From: an uncultured Bacteroides sp.
Lineage (GTDB): Bacteria; Bacteroidota; Bacteroidia; Bacteroidales; Bacteroidaceae
Direction: 5' to 3'
DNA length: 64,000 nt
Assembly (NCBI GenBank): GCA_900553185.1
Contig: USCT01000010.1
Coordinates: 5,590 to 69,589 of the forward strand
Under the pieces are notes generated by a model. That model saw only the letters and a list, made by a program, of their open reading frames with translations, did not search any database and was not told the DNA's origin. Of the stretch, positions 18,819-27,350 are shown in pieces. Position numbers and translations under genes: made by a program. Position 1 is the first letter of the stretch. Each line of letters starts with the position of its first letter.

Positions 18819-19508
18819 ATGGAAATTAAAAAATCGCCGAAAGCGGACCTCGAAGGAAAGAAAACGACTGGTCTGTTGATTGGTTTCGTGCTGATATTGG
18901 CAGCGATGTTTGTTGCGTTCGAATGGACAGAACGTGACATACAGGTCACTACCGATACTGGTATCGTAGAACCAGCGTTTGAAGAAGAAATGGTTCCTAT
19001 CACGGAACAACAGGAACAACCTCAGGCTCCACCTCCCCCCGAAGCTCCGAAGATGGAAGAAGTGCTCCAGATTGCCGAAAACGATGCGAACGTTGAAGAA
19101 TCTACCGTTGCAACCTCAGAGGAAGTGGGTGAAGCTGTTGTCGTAGTAAAACAGGCACCTGTAGAAGTTGAGGAAGAAGAAGTGGAAGAACAGCAGATCT
19201 TCCAGGTAGTAGAAGAGATGCCGGAATTCCCGGGTGGTATGGCTGAATGTTTGAAGTTCTTGGCTAAGAACATCAAGTATCCGACCATCGCACAGGAAAA
19301 CGGTGTACAGGGACGTGTAATCGTTCAGTTTGTGGTAAACCGTGACGGTTCTATCGTTGACCCGGTAGTTATGCGTTCAGTAGACCCGTATCTGGATAAG
19401 GAAGCACTCCGTGTGATCATGATGATGCCGAAGTGGAAACCAGGTAAGCAGCGTGGTAAGGCCGTACGTGTAAAATATACCGTACCTGTAACCTTCAAGT
19501 TGCAGTAA
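18819..19508 (+). CDS. tonB: TonB family energy transducer
   Basis: 229 residues from the ATG at 18819 (MEIKKSPKADLEGKK); an upstream TTG lies within the promoter. One N-terminal membrane helix (about residues 20-38, LLIGFVLILAAMFVAFEW), a Pro/Glu/Val-rich periplasmic spacer (PQAPPPPEAPKMEEV, then VEVEEEEVEEQQIF), and a C-terminal TonB_C domain (about 140-229, EFPGGMAECLKFLAKNIKYP to VTFKLQ). It couples the inner-membrane proton motive force to outer-membrane receptors; the ExbB/ExbD partners are encoded 2.2 kb downstream and a TonB-dependent receptor at 43.6-46.1 kb. Confidence 0.93.
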   Translation: MEIKKSPKADLEGKKTTGLLIGFVLILAAMFVAFEWTERDIQVTTDTGIVEPAFEEEMVPITEQQEQPQAPPPPEAPKMEEVLQIAENDANVEESTVATSEEVGEAVVVVKQAPVEVEEEEVEEQQIFQVVEEMPEFPGGMAECLKFLAKNIKYPTIAQENGVQGRVIVQFVVNRDGSIVDPVVMRSVDPYLDKEALRVIMMMPKWKPGKQRGKAVRVKYTVPVTFKLQ

Positions 19509-19527
19509 TCCTTGGATCGAATAAAGA

Positions 19528-19556
19528 AAGGCTGCCCGCACGAGCAGCCTTTTTTC
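19528..19556 (+). terminator. Terminator after tonB
   Basis: AAAGGCTGC (19528-19536), 8-nt loop, GCAGCCTTT (19545-19553) running into a T tract. 19 nt after the tonB stop. Confidence 0.85.
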
Positions 19557-19584
19557 GTTGTTGGAAAACCCTAAACTCTGATGT

Positions 19585-20568
19585 ATGAAGCAGCAAACCT
19601 GTGAACAATTATTGGCCAGTGTTCAGCATTTCATCGCGGATCTGGCTTATGCCCGCCAACCGATGGGCTTGTATGACCCGATAAAATATGTACTCGACCT
19701 GGGCGGAAAGCGCTTGCGTCCGGTCTTGATGTTGCTGGCCTATAACTTATATAAGGAAGATACCGACTCCATTTTATGGCAGGCGGCGGGAATAGAGACT
19801 TACCATAACTTTACCTTGTTGCACGATGACCTGATGGACAAGGCCGACATGCGCCGCCGGAAGCCCACGGTACACAAGAAATGGGATGAGAATACCGCCA
19901 TCCTTTCGGGCGACGCCATGCTGATTCTTTCGTACCGCTTCATGATGGAACATTGTCCGGCCGATAAGGTGCAGGCGGTCATGCAGGTGTTCGGCCAGAC
20001 GGCCCTGGAAGTATGCGAAGGGCAGCAATGGGATATGGAGTTCGAAACGCGGATGGACGTAACCGTCCGTGAATACATCGAGATGATCCGTCTGAAAACG
20101 TCCGTACTTCTGGCGGCGGCCCTGAAGATAGGCGCCATCCTGGGAGGAGCGTCCGATGCCGACGCCGGTCGGTTGTATGATTTCGGTATCCGGATGGGAC
20201 TGGCCTTCCAGTTGCAGGACGATTACCTCGATGTATACGGCGATCCGGCCGTCTTCGGAAAGAAAATCGGAGGCGATATCCTGTGCAATAAGAAAACGTA
20301 CATGCTCATTACGGCCCTCGAAAAGTCGGACGACACCCAAAGACGGGAACTTACGAAATGGATAGAAGCCGTCGGCTACGACCCCGCCGAAAAGATAGCC
20401 GCCGTAACCGCGCTATATGATAAGGTAGGCATTGCGGAAATCTGCCTCGAGCAGATCGATACCTGTTATCAGGAAGGATTGCGCCTGCTGGAAGAAGTAG
20501 GTGTCGACGCGCCGTTGAAAAACCAGTTACACGATTTTGTATTCAGTTTGATGAACCGTAAATTATAA
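19585..20568 (+). CDS. Polyprenyl (isoprenyl) diphosphate synthase
   Basis: 327 residues. Trans-isoprenyl diphosphate synthase family: first Asp-rich motif LLHDDLMD (about residue 78-85) and second QLQDDYLDVYGD (about 211-222), plus GGKRLRPVL near residue 37 for IPP binding. Chain length cannot be fixed from the sequence; a farnesyl/geranylgeranyl or longer (quinone side-chain) product are all possible. It would use the IPP/DMAPP produced by IspH. Eight nt upstream of tatD. Confidence 0.92.
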   Translation: MKQQTCEQLLASVQHFIADLAYARQPMGLYDPIKYVLDLGGKRLRPVLMLLAYNLYKEDTDSILWQAAGIETYHNFTLLHDDLMDKADMRRRKPTVHKKWDENTAILSGDAMLILSYRFMMEHCPADKVQAVMQVFGQTALEVCEGQQWDMEFETRMDVTVREYIEMIRLKTSVLLAAALKIGAILGGASDADAGRLYDFGIRMGLAFQLQDDYLDVYGDPAVFGKKIGGDILCNKKTYMLITALEKSDDTQRRELTKWIEAVGYDPAEKIAAVTALYDKVGIAEICLEQIDTCYQEGLRLLEEVGVDAPLKNQLHDFVFSLMNRKL

Positions 20569-20575
20569 GAACACC

Positions 20576-21367
20576 ATGACACCGTTGACAGATACCCATA
20601 CACATTTATTTGTAGAAGAATTCGATACCGACCGTGACCTGGCCATCATCCGTGCCCGTGAGTCGGGGGTATACCGCCTGTTCATGCCGAACATCGACGA
20701 GACGACGGTGGAAGCCATGCTGGCCACCTGCAAGGCCCATCCGGCCTGTTATCCGATGATCGGTCTTCATCCTACTTCCGTAGATCAGGACTGGAAAGAA
20801 AAGCTTGCGGCCGTAGAGAAATGGCTTCGTGGTCCGGAAACGTTCTTCGGTATCGGCGAAGTGGGTATCGACCTGTACTGGGACCGTACGTTCCGCGACG
20901 AGCAGATGCAGGCCTTCGACCTCCAGGTACAATGGGCGCTGGAGTTCGGACTCCCCCTGAGCATTCATGCCCGTAACGCCTGTCCGGAAGTGCTGGAAGT
21001 ACTGGAGCCCTACCGGAAGGAACCCGCCTTGTCGGGCGTTTTCCATTGTTTCTCGGGCACGGAAGAAGAGGCGTCCCGCCTGTTGGCCTTCGACCGCTTC
21101 ATGCTGGGCATCAACGGCACGGTCACTTTCAAAAAGAGTACCTTGCCCGAAGTCCTGAAAAAGCTTCCGCTGGAAAGACTGGTTCTGGAAACCGATTCTC
21201 CCTACCTGGCTCCTGTTCCCCAGCGCGGAAAACGGAACGAAAGCGCTTTTCTGGTACATGTCGCCGAAAAACTATCCGATATATTCGGACTCCCTCTCGA
21301 TCAGATTGCCTCGCAAACCACCGCGAATGCCTTGAAAGTATTCTCGAAAGCCGCACATTCCTTTTAA
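20576..21367 (+). CDS. tatD: TatD family metal-dependent hydrolase
   Basis: 263 residues. TIM-barrel metallohydrolase of the TatD nuclease family. Metal ligands: TDTHTHL at the N-terminus, GIGEVGIDLYWD (Glu, about 97), SIHARNA (His, about 132), FHCFSG (His, about 157) and LETDSPYLAPVP (Asp, about 205). DNase and 3' exonuclease activities are known for family members. Directly downstream of the polyprenyl synthetase and probably in the same transcript. Confidence 0.92.
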   Translation: MTPLTDTHTHLFVEEFDTDRDLAIIRARESGVYRLFMPNIDETTVEAMLATCKAHPACYPMIGLHPTSVDQDWKEKLAAVEKWLRGPETFFGIGEVGIDLYWDRTFRDEQMQAFDLQVQWALEFGLPLSIHARNACPEVLEVLEPYRKEPALSGVFHCFSGTEEEASRLLAFDRFMLGINGTVTFKKSTLPEVLKKLPLERLVLETDSPYLAPVPQRGKRNESAFLVHVAEKLSDIFGLPLDQIASQTTANALKVFSKAAHSF

Positions 21368-21436
21368 TTTTTATTAATTTTAGGGGATAAGGAAAACTTT
21401 TGCAGGTCAGATGTGATGTATCATGAAAAAAAAAGA

Positions 21437-21444
21437 TACATTTG
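21437..21444 (+). promoter_or_regulatory. Candidate -7 box upstream of tRNA-Ser
   Basis: TACATTTG at 21437-21444, inside an ATGTATC/GATACAT dyad (about 21416-21440). 83 nt upstream of the tRNA. No -33 TTG at the usual distance. Confidence 0.4.
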
Positions 21445-21527
21445 TAACGGAAATCGCTTGCAGTTCGCATTTTTATTTGTAATTTGCACCCGATTTTAAA
21501 GGAAAGCCCTTTTAAATGGTGCTGAAA

Positions 21528-21615
21528 GGAGAGGTGCTCGAGTGGTTGAAGAGGCACGCCTGGAAAGCGTGTATACGCCAAAAGCGTATCACGGGTTCGA
21601 ATCCCGTTCTCTCCG
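21528..21615 (+). tRNA. tRNA-Ser (anticodon GGA)
   Basis: 88-nt class II tRNA. Acceptor stem GGAGAGG (21528-21534) pairs with TCTCTCC (21608-21614) with one G-U; D arm follows GTGCTCGAGTGGTTGAAGAGGC; anticodon stem CACGC/GCGTG encloses CTGGAAA with anticodon GGA; a long variable arm (TATACGCCAAAAGCGTATC) identifies a serine tRNA; the T arm has GGTTCGAATCC. CCA is not encoded (the sequence after discriminator G is CAA). Confidence 0.96.
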
Positions 21616-21691
21616 CAAGATGATTTTAATAGAGAAACAACTAAATCAATTTATAACTATTAATTAATTAATCTTAAAAATTAGACACACA

Positions 21692-22498
21692 ATGAAAAAG
21701 TTATTTGCAATTCTTGCAGTGATGGGAGTCCTCTCGTTTGGAATGACTCAGGCAGCTATGGCTCAGGATTCTACAGCTACAGCCGAACCGGCTCAGACAG
21801 AACAGGTTGCAGCAGCTGATGAAACAACAGAAGCAGCACCGGTTGTAGTAGAAGAAGGTGGTTTACACAAAGAGTTGAAAACCAAATTTATTGAAGGTGA
21901 TGCAGGCTTCATGTCATTGGTAGCCATCGCATTGGTTTTGGGTTTGGCTTTCTGTATCGAACGTATCATTTACTTGAGCTTGGCTGAAGTAGACGTTAAG
22001 AAATTGATGGCAAAAGTAGAAGGCGCTTTGGAAAAAGGTGATGTAGAAGGCGCTAAGACTATCTGCCGTAACACTCGTGGTCCGGTTGCTTCTATCTGCT
22101 ACCAGGGCTTGATGAGAATCGATGAAGGCTTGGACGTAGTTGAACGTTCTGTAGTATCTTACGGTGGTGTTCAGGCTGGTTACCTTGAAAAAGGATGTTC
22201 TTGGATCACATTGTTCATCGCGATGGCTCCGTCTTTGGGATTCTTGGGTACTGTAATCGGTATGGTGCAGGCATTCGATGATATCCAGCAGGCTGGTGAT
22301 ATTTCTCCGACAGTTGTTGCCGGTGGTATGAAAGTTGCGTTGATCACTACTATCTTCGGTTTGATCGTTGCTTTGATTCTTCAGGTATTCTATAACTACA
22401 TCCTGTCTAAGATCGAAGCTATTACAAGCCAGATGGAAGATTCTTCTATCACATTGCTTGATATGATCATGAAGTATAACCTGAAATACAAAAAATAA
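21692..22498 (+). CDS. exbB: MotA/TolQ/ExbB proton-channel protein
   Basis: 268 residues. An apparent signal peptide (to AMAQ) precedes an Ala/Glu/Thr-rich periplasmic segment, then three membrane helices: about residues 73-90 (FMSLVAIALVLGLAFCIERI), about 170-195 (LFIAMAPSLGFLGTVIGMVQAF, the conserved ExbB core) and about 210-235. The signal-peptide-bearing form is common in Bacteroidetes. First gene of an operon with a small membrane protein and two ExbD proteins; it provides the proton channel for TonB. Confidence 0.93.
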   Translation: MKKLFAILAVMGVLSFGMTQAAMAQDSTATAEPAQTEQVAAADETTEAAPVVVEEGGLHKELKTKFIEGDAGFMSLVAIALVLGLAFCIERIIYLSLAEVDVKKLMAKVEGALEKGDVEGAKTICRNTRGPVASICYQGLMRIDEGLDVVERSVVSYGGVQAGYLEKGCSWITLFIAMAPSLGFLGTVIGMVQAFDDIQQAGDISPTVVAGGMKVALITTIFGLIVALILQVFYNYILSKIEAITSQMEDSSITLLDMIMKYNLKYKK

Positions 22499-22507
22499 TT
22501 AAGAACA

Positions 22508-22972
22508 ATGGCTAAATTATCATACAAGGTATCATACTATGTATTTTATGTCTGCGTTGCCTTGATCTTGGTAGTGCTGGGCATGTTCTACGGAGTAGGA
22601 TACAGTGAAACAAATGCCGCAGGTCAGACTGAACCTGCAAATACTCCGGCGCTGATGTACTTGATGTACGGAATGTTCGCCGTGACGGTGATTGTGACTC
22701 TGCTTGGAGCGATCGCACAGTTTGGTGGCGCTTTGAAAGATAATCCGAAAGGAGCTATCAAATCTCTGCTGGGACTGATCCTGTTGGTCGTTCTGCTGAT
22801 TATTACTTATAATATTGGCTCTAGCGAACCGGTTGTTATGGGCGGTGGCGAAGTTTATAACGATGGCATGTGGTTGAAGATTACAGACATGTTCTTGTAT
22901 TCAACTTATGTATTGGCCGTAGTTGCCGCAATCGGTACCCTGGTTAATATGTCAGGAATCTTTAAAAAATAA
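22508..22972 (+). CDS. Small membrane protein of the ExbBD operon
   Basis: 154 residues with four hydrophobic stretches (about 10-28, 47-68, 79-98, 128-150) and little else. It lies 9 nt after exbB and 41 nt before the first exbD, so it is surely co-transcribed with them. I do not recognise a named domain. Its position between the channel and the ExbD subunits suggests an accessory part of the energy-transducing complex, which is inference. Confidence 0.8.
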   Translation: MAKLSYKVSYYVFYVCVALILVVLGMFYGVGYSETNAAGQTEPANTPALMYLMYGMFAVTVIVTLLGAIAQFGGALKDNPKGAIKSLLGLILLVVLLIITYNIGSSEPVVMGGGEVYNDGMWLKITDMFLYSTYVLAVVAAIGTLVNMSGIFKK

Positions 22973-23013
22973 ATTATTCATTGAGTTTAATAGTTAAAAC
23001 GGAGTAAGTAAAA

Positions 23014-23601
23014 ATGGCAAAAAAAGAAAGAAAAGTGCCCGGAATTAATTCAAGTTCTACGGCCGATATTGCCTTCATGTTGCTTATTTTCTTCCTTATT
23101 ACAACATCAATGGATACTGACCGTGGTTTGGCAAGACAATTGCCTCCTCCACCGGAAAACAATCAGGAAAAGAGTGATATTATCGTAAAGGAAAGAAATG
23201 TTCTCCAGGTCCGTATCAATAAGGACGACCAGTTGATGGTAGGCGGAGAATGGTTCGATATCAAGCAGCTGAGAGCAAAAGCAAAAGAATTCATTGCCAA
23301 TCCGAACAACGACGAGAATATGCCGGAAAAACATCCGAAACATCTCCCGTATTTCGGTGACGTGATGATCACAGAAAAACATGTAATTTCTGTACAGAAC
23401 GACGTTGGTACTAGCTACGACGCTTATCTGCAGGTTCAGAATGAACTGGTTGCTGCATACAACGAATTGCGTAACGAACTGGCTCAGTCACAATTCGGAA
23501 AATCTTATGCAGAATGTTCAGAAGACGAACAGAAAGCTATCCGTGACTACTATCCGCAGAAGATCTCTGAAGCAGAACCTAAAAAGTATGGAGGAAAATA
23601 A
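23014..23601 (+). CDS. exbD: ExbD/TolR family protein (first copy)
   Basis: 195 residues, longer than the usual 130-150. A cytoplasmic lysine-rich start, then one membrane helix holding the proton-relay Asp (SSTADIAFMLLIFFLITTSMD, about residues 11-31), then a periplasmic domain with an extended C-terminus. Followed after 2 nt by a second exbD. Confidence 0.92.
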   Translation: MAKKERKVPGINSSSTADIAFMLLIFFLITTSMDTDRGLARQLPPPPENNQEKSDIIVKERNVLQVRINKDDQLMVGGEWFDIKQLRAKAKEFIANPNNDENMPEKHPKHLPYFGDVMITEKHVISVQNDVGTSYDAYLQVQNELVAAYNELRNELAQSQFGKSYAECSEDEQKAIRDYYPQKISEAEPKKYGGK

Positions 23602-23603
23602 TC

Positions 23604-24068
23604 ATGGGAAAATTTAATAAGACCGGTAAGAAGGGAATGCCTGAACTGAATACTTCTTCTTTGCCTGACCTTATCTTTACCATGTTGTTCTTCTTCATGA
23701 TCGTAACAACCATGCGTGAGGTTACATTGAAGGTTCAGTTCAAAGTTCCGCAGGCTACGGAATTGGAAAAGCTTGAAAAGAAATCTCTGGTGTCTTTCAT
23801 TTACATTGGTAAACCGTTGCCAGAATACCAGAAGAAGATGGGTACTACAGACCGTATCCAGCTGAACGATAAGTTCGCCGAATCTTCTGAAGTTCAGGAC
23901 TACATTTATCAGGAACGTGAAAACATGAAAGAGGAAGACAAACCGTTTATGACCGTATCTTTGAAGGTTGACGCTAAGACCAAGATGGGTATCGTTACGG
24001 AAGTAAAGCAGGCTCTTCGTCAGGCTTACGCTTTGAAAATCAACTATTCTGCTACTCAACGTCAGTAA
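23604..24068 (+). CDS. exbD: ExbD/TolR family protein (second copy)
   Basis: 154 residues. Helix with the conserved Asp reads TSSLPDLIFTMLFFFMIVTTM (about residues 15-35), then the ExbD periplasmic domain. Tandem, non-identical ExbD genes are usual in this phylum; the complex may contain both. Last gene before a strong terminator. Confidence 0.92.
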   Translation: MGKFNKTGKKGMPELNTSSLPDLIFTMLFFFMIVTTMREVTLKVQFKVPQATELEKLEKKSLVSFIYIGKPLPEYQKKMGTTDRIQLNDKFAESSEVQDYIYQERENMKEEDKPFMTVSLKVDAKTKMGIVTEVKQALRQAYALKINYSATQRQ

Positions 24069-24092
24069 TAGTACATTTATAAGCAACAAAAG

Positions 24093-24123
24093 AAAGGGAT
24101 TGTCCACATCGGGCAATCCCTTT
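24093..24123 (+). terminator. Terminator of exbB-exbD operon
   Basis: AAAGGGATTG (24093-24102), loop TCCACATCGGG, CAATCCCTTT (24114-24123) followed by TTTTT; 24 nt after the second exbD. Confidence 0.9.
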
Positions 24124-24244
24124 TTTTGTGTGTTGGTACATTGTGTCCGCTACGAATCCGGGCGGCAGGGTATCAAGTCCTTTCGGCTGGTTTTGAGGAA
24201 GGAAAGGATCGGTTGCGGTCAGCTTCGGGCGGATGTGTGCTGTA

Positions 24245-24814
24245 TCAGAACGATGCGCCTCCGCCGGTCGGCTGATACCGGTATACGTGCCTGTATATCA
24301 GGTCGCGGCACGCCACGAAGCGGTCGTGCGTGAACGTTTCGCTTCCCGCGGTCATGATGCGTAGCGGAAAAGGCTCTCCGCCGGGGCGGTAAGGCGGCTG
24401 GAGGTATTCGTACGGGCTCAGGGTGAATCCGCACCGCTCGTAGAATCCTATGCGCCGGCGGCTCATCTCGTCTTCGGGCGGCTCCACCTCCAGCACGATC
24501 AGGCCGGGGATGTATTCGGCGAGCCGTTGCATCACCTGTTTGCCGTAGCCCCTGTTGCGCACCTCGGGCGAGGTGGCCAGGTGTTCGGCGTAGGTAAATC
24601 CCGGAAAGCGCCACAGGGTGATGAATCCCACCCGGAGCGCTCCGTCGGTAATCAGCAGGCAGCTGAAGCGTTCCTCGTGATCCGTCAGTTGCCGCTGGTC
24701 CGCTTCCGTTCTTCTCTCGGCCGGCGGAAACGATTCCGTCATGAGCCGTTCCACAAACGCGTAATCCGCGTGGCTGGTTCCTATCGGGGTAAATTCTATC
24801 ATGGCCGGTATCAT
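24245..24814 (-). CDS. GNAT family N-acetyltransferase
   Basis: 189 residues from the ATG at 24814, which overlaps the M64 peptidase stop as ATGA; a second ATG at 24802 is possible (185 residues). The acetyl-CoA loop reads SPEVRNRGYGKQVMQRL (R-x-x-G-x-G, about residues 81-97) after the beta-strand GFITLWRFPGFTYAEHLAT. IGFYERCGF is the usual GNAT C-terminal element. Substrate unknown. Confidence 0.85.
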   Translation of the reverse strand: MIPAMIEFTPIGTSHADYAFVERLMTESFPPAERRTEADQRQLTDHEERFSCLLITDGALRVGFITLWRFPGFTYAEHLATSPEVRNRGYGKQVMQRLAEYIPGLIVLEVEPPEDEMSRRRIGFYERCGFTLSPYEYLQPPYRPGGEPFPLRIMTAGSETFTHDRFVACRDLIYRHVYRYQPTGGGASF

Positions 24815-26100
24815 TTGTCGGTGTAGAAACGGATGAGGCGTTCCAGGGCGCGCTGGCATACCGGGCAGAACTGGGGTGCCTCGTTTATTTTCATGCGGCA
24901 TTCCGTGGTGGGGCGGTACACGCCTTTGGCGGTATATCCGGCTCCCTCGAACACTCCTACGCGCGTATAGAGCTTGTCCGGATCGGTTTCGGCGGGAGTA
25001 GGTATCGGCGTACCTTCGGGCACCATGTCCTTCCATTTGTCCTCAAAGTGTACCAGCGTGGTGATGTTCTGTTCCCACGGTTCTATGGTTTGCGGGTAGA
25101 ACGGGCTTTCGGCGTCGTCGTAGGCATATTCGTCGGCCAGTCCGCCGAAGCTGTGTCCGAATTCGTGAACCACTACCGGGCGGAACATCGGGTGATGGGC
25201 CGTGGTCAGGGTATACGAGTTGTAGATACCGCCTCCGCCGTAGGTATCGGTATTGGCCAGGATGATGATGTGTTCGTACGGAATGCCCGCCAGCCAGTTG
25301 TGTATGGTCTTCACGCTTCGTGTGGTGAGGTAGCGTTCGGAGTAGAAGGTGTCGAAGTGCGAGCTGACGGCCGTCGATTTCCACGCGTGGTCTCTGGGTA
25401 TGCTCACGCCGCTATCCGCCGATTCGCTGGCCACGGCCACCACGTTGAACCGGTCTTTCAGGTGCTTGAACGGCTCGTGGTCGAAGATGGCCTGGCAGGC
25501 CGTTTCGGCGTCCTGGTAGAAGCGGTCCATTTCTCCGGCGGTATATCCTTCGGCCATGATGGCCACGTCGATGCAGTCGTCGGGCGATCCGCTCTGTAGC
25601 AGATACCGGTGCGGTGTGACGCGGCTCGTACCCTTCTGGTGAATCAGGATGTCGTCGGGCCGTACCTCGTGGCTCATGCTGGCGCACACCTTGCGGTACT
25701 TGTCAAGCAGCTCTACGGTGACGGTCACCGCCTGTTTGGGATAAGGTATCAGAAACGAGTTCTCGAATCCCCGTCGGGTATGGAAGGCTTCGGCCTCGCT
25801 GGTCCATTCCTGAAACAGGCTGGAGAACGAAGTCCGGTAGATGACTTTTCCGCTGGCCTTGTCGGCGACGGTGATCCGGCCGTTTCCTTCCAGGGGGAGT
25901 TCGCTCAGGTGGTGGCGTCGTCCGGCCCATTGGGGGAGCGAGCAGAGTTCGTCCAGGCAGATGTCCTGGTGGCGGGCGTCGCCCGTAAAGAGATAGTCTA
26001 TCCGCAGGGTCTTGTCCGTAAAGTAGTCGTCAAAGTTTTGGGCGTTTGCCGGCAGAGCGGCGGCCCCTGCCAGTGCCCAGATAAGCCAGATCTTTTTCAT
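24811..26100 (-). CDS. Secreted M64 family zinc metallopeptidase
   Basis: 429 residues from the ATG at 26100 (MKKIWLIWALAGAAALPANAQ, a clear signal peptide). An N-terminal beta domain precedes the catalytic part with VVHEFGHSFGGLADEYAY, the HExxHxxGxxD zinc motif of the M64 (IgA peptidase-like) family, in the usual context of a FDTFYSERYLTTRS segment and a C-terminal CRMKINEAPQFCPVCQRALE. The M64 founder cleaves IgA, but its Bacteroidetes relatives have unknown targets. Translationally coupled to the acetyltransferase. Confidence 0.92.
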   Translation of the reverse strand: MKKIWLIWALAGAAALPANAQNFDDYFTDKTLRIDYLFTGDARHQDICLDELCSLPQWAGRRHHLSELPLEGNGRITVADKASGKVIYRTSFSSLFQEWTSEAEAFHTRRGFENSFLIPYPKQAVTVTVELLDKYRKVCASMSHEVRPDDILIHQKGTSRVTPHRYLLQSGSPDDCIDVAIMAEGYTAGEMDRFYQDAETACQAIFDHEPFKHLKDRFNVVAVASESADSGVSIPRDHAWKSTAVSSHFDTFYSERYLTTRSVKTIHNWLAGIPYEHIIILANTDTYGGGGIYNSYTLTTAHHPMFRPVVVHEFGHSFGGLADEYAYDDAESPFYPQTIEPWEQNITTLVHFEDKWKDMVPEGTPIPTPAETDPDKLYTRVGVFEGAGYTAKGVYRPTTECRMKINEAPQFCPVCQRALERLIRFYTDK

Positions 26101-26135
26101 GTTCGTATGTGTTAATGTATGAGGAAATGTTCCCA

Positions 26136-26143
26136 CAAAGATA
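26136..26143 (-). promoter_or_regulatory. Candidate -7 box for the M64 peptidase operon
   Basis: Minus-strand TATCTTTG (perfect TAnnTTTG), 35 nt upstream of the M64 ATG. No -33 TTG seen. Confidence 0.5.
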
Positions 26144-26216
26144 CGATTTACTACTAAATCCGAACTTATTCCCTGTATAAAAGTTATAGGTAGGGAGATT
26201 TATGCCGAAAAAACCG

Positions 26217-26224
26217 TATATTTG
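26217..26224 (+). promoter_or_regulatory. Candidate -7 box for the Lrp/AsnC gene
   Basis: TATATTTG, matching TAnnTTTG, 21 nt upstream of the start codon. No -33 TTG seen. Confidence 0.5.
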
Positions 26225-26245
26225 TCGTGTTTAAATCAATGAAAA

Positions 26246-26722
26246 ATGGGACATCATCAGTTAGATAGCTTAGACGAACAGATTTTGCGGTTGATTGCCG
26301 ACAATGCGCGCATCCCGTTTCTGGAAGTGGCGCGTGCCTGCAACGTGTCGGGAGCGGCCATTCACCAGCGTATTCAGAAGCTGACCAACCTGGGTATACT
26401 CAAGGGTTCGGAGTTTGTAATCGATCCGGAGAAGATCGGGTATGAGACCTGTGCCTACATCGGGCTTTACTTGAAAGACCCCGAGCAGTTTGATTCCGTC
26501 ACCGAGGGGCTGAAGCAGATACCCGAGGTGGTGGAGTGTCATTTCACCACGGGCCAGTACGACATGTTTATCAAGATCTACGCCAAGAACAACCATCACC
26601 TGCTGGATATCATCCACGACAAGCTCCAGCCGCTGGGACTTTCGCGTTCGGAAACCATCATTTCCTTCCGCGAGGCCATCAAGCGCCAGATGCCTATTCT
26701 GGATCTGGCGGATGAAGACTGA
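26246..26722 (+). CDS. Lrp/AsnC family transcriptional regulator
   Basis: 158 residues, the standard length. N-terminal winged helix (LDSLDEQILRLIADNARIPFLEVARACNVSGAAIHQRIQKLTNLGIL, about residues 5-52) and C-terminal RAM effector-binding domain (YIGLYLKDPEQFD to LGLSRSETIISFREAIK). Targets and effector amino acid are unknown. Divergent from the M64 operon with a 145-bp shared region. Confidence 0.92.
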   Translation: MGHHQLDSLDEQILRLIADNARIPFLEVARACNVSGAAIHQRIQKLTNLGILKGSEFVIDPEKIGYETCAYIGLYLKDPEQFDSVTEGLKQIPEVVECHFTTGQYDMFIKIYAKNNHHLLDIIHDKLQPLGLSRSETIISFREAIKRQMPILDLADED

Positions 26723-26738
26723 CGTCCGCGTAGTCGTG

Positions 26739-26766
26739 CCGGCCGGTCAGCGGCCGGATTTTCTTT
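26739..26766 (+). terminator. Terminator of the Lrp/AsnC gene, inside folA 3' end
   Basis: CCGGCC (26739-26744), 7-nt loop, GGCCGG (26752-26757), then ATTTTCTTT. It starts 17 nt past the Lrp stop and its T tract lies within the last codons of convergent folA. Confidence 0.6.
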
Positions 26767-27244
26767 CGTAATCAATGAAGCAATAAGGGTAGAGGTGCTT
26801 TTCGTCCGACGGATGGCATTCTCTACTTTTTTCGTTCCATGTCCCGGCGTCGATGGCGGGAAAGAACGTGTCGGCCGGCTTTCCGGCGTCGTCTACCTCC
26901 GTCAGGTAGAGGCGGTGTGCCAGCGGAAGCGCCTCACGGTAGAGGCTCGCTCCGCCGATGACGAACACTTCTTCGTCCGTGCGGCAGGCTTCCAGGGCTT
27001 CGTCCAGCGAGTGGAAGCATTCGGCGCCCGGCAGGCGCAGGTCCTGGCGGCTCAGCACGATGTTCCGCCGGTTGGGCAGCGCTCCCTTCGGAAGCGATTC
27101 GAAGGTCTTTCGTCCCATCACGATGGTGTGTCCCGTAGTCAGCGCCTTGAAGCGTTTCAGGTCGTTCGGCACGCGGTATATCAGCCGGTTCTCGAAACCG
27201 ATGGCCAGGTCTTTGTTGACGGCCACGATGATGGATAGAATCAT
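26747..27244 (-). CDS. folA: Dihydrofolate reductase
   Basis: 165 residues, normal for bacterial DHFR. MILSIIVAVNKDLAIGFENRLIYRVPNDLKRFKALTTGHTIVMGRKTFESLP shows the folate-binding Asp (PNDLKRF), the NADPH-binding GRKTFES and, later, EVFVIGGASLYREALP (Gly-Gly). Regenerates tetrahydrofolate, including that oxidised by ThyA, which is encoded 106 nt upstream on the same strand. Confidence 0.95.
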   Translation of the reverse strand: MILSIIVAVNKDLAIGFENRLIYRVPNDLKRFKALTTGHTIVMGRKTFESLPKGALPNRRNIVLSRQDLRLPGAECFHSLDEALEACRTDEEVFVIGGASLYREALPLAHRLYLTEVDDAGKPADTFFPAIDAGTWNEKSRECHPSDEKHLYPYCFIDYERKSGR

Positions 27245-27280
27245 GTTGCTTGGTTGTTTTAAATTGACTGGTTGCTTAGG

Positions 27281-27299
27281 GACCGGTTGACGCCGGTCT
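27281..27299 (-). terminator. Weak hairpin between thyA and folA
   Basis: GACCGG/CCGGTC stem at about 27281-27299 in the 106-bp gap. No T tract follows on the minus strand, so it may only slow or partly end thyA transcription. Confidence 0.3.
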
Positions 27300-27350
27300 C
27301 AAGCCTTCCAGTATATCGTTTCTTTTTGATTGTTAATAGTTCATTTTAAA

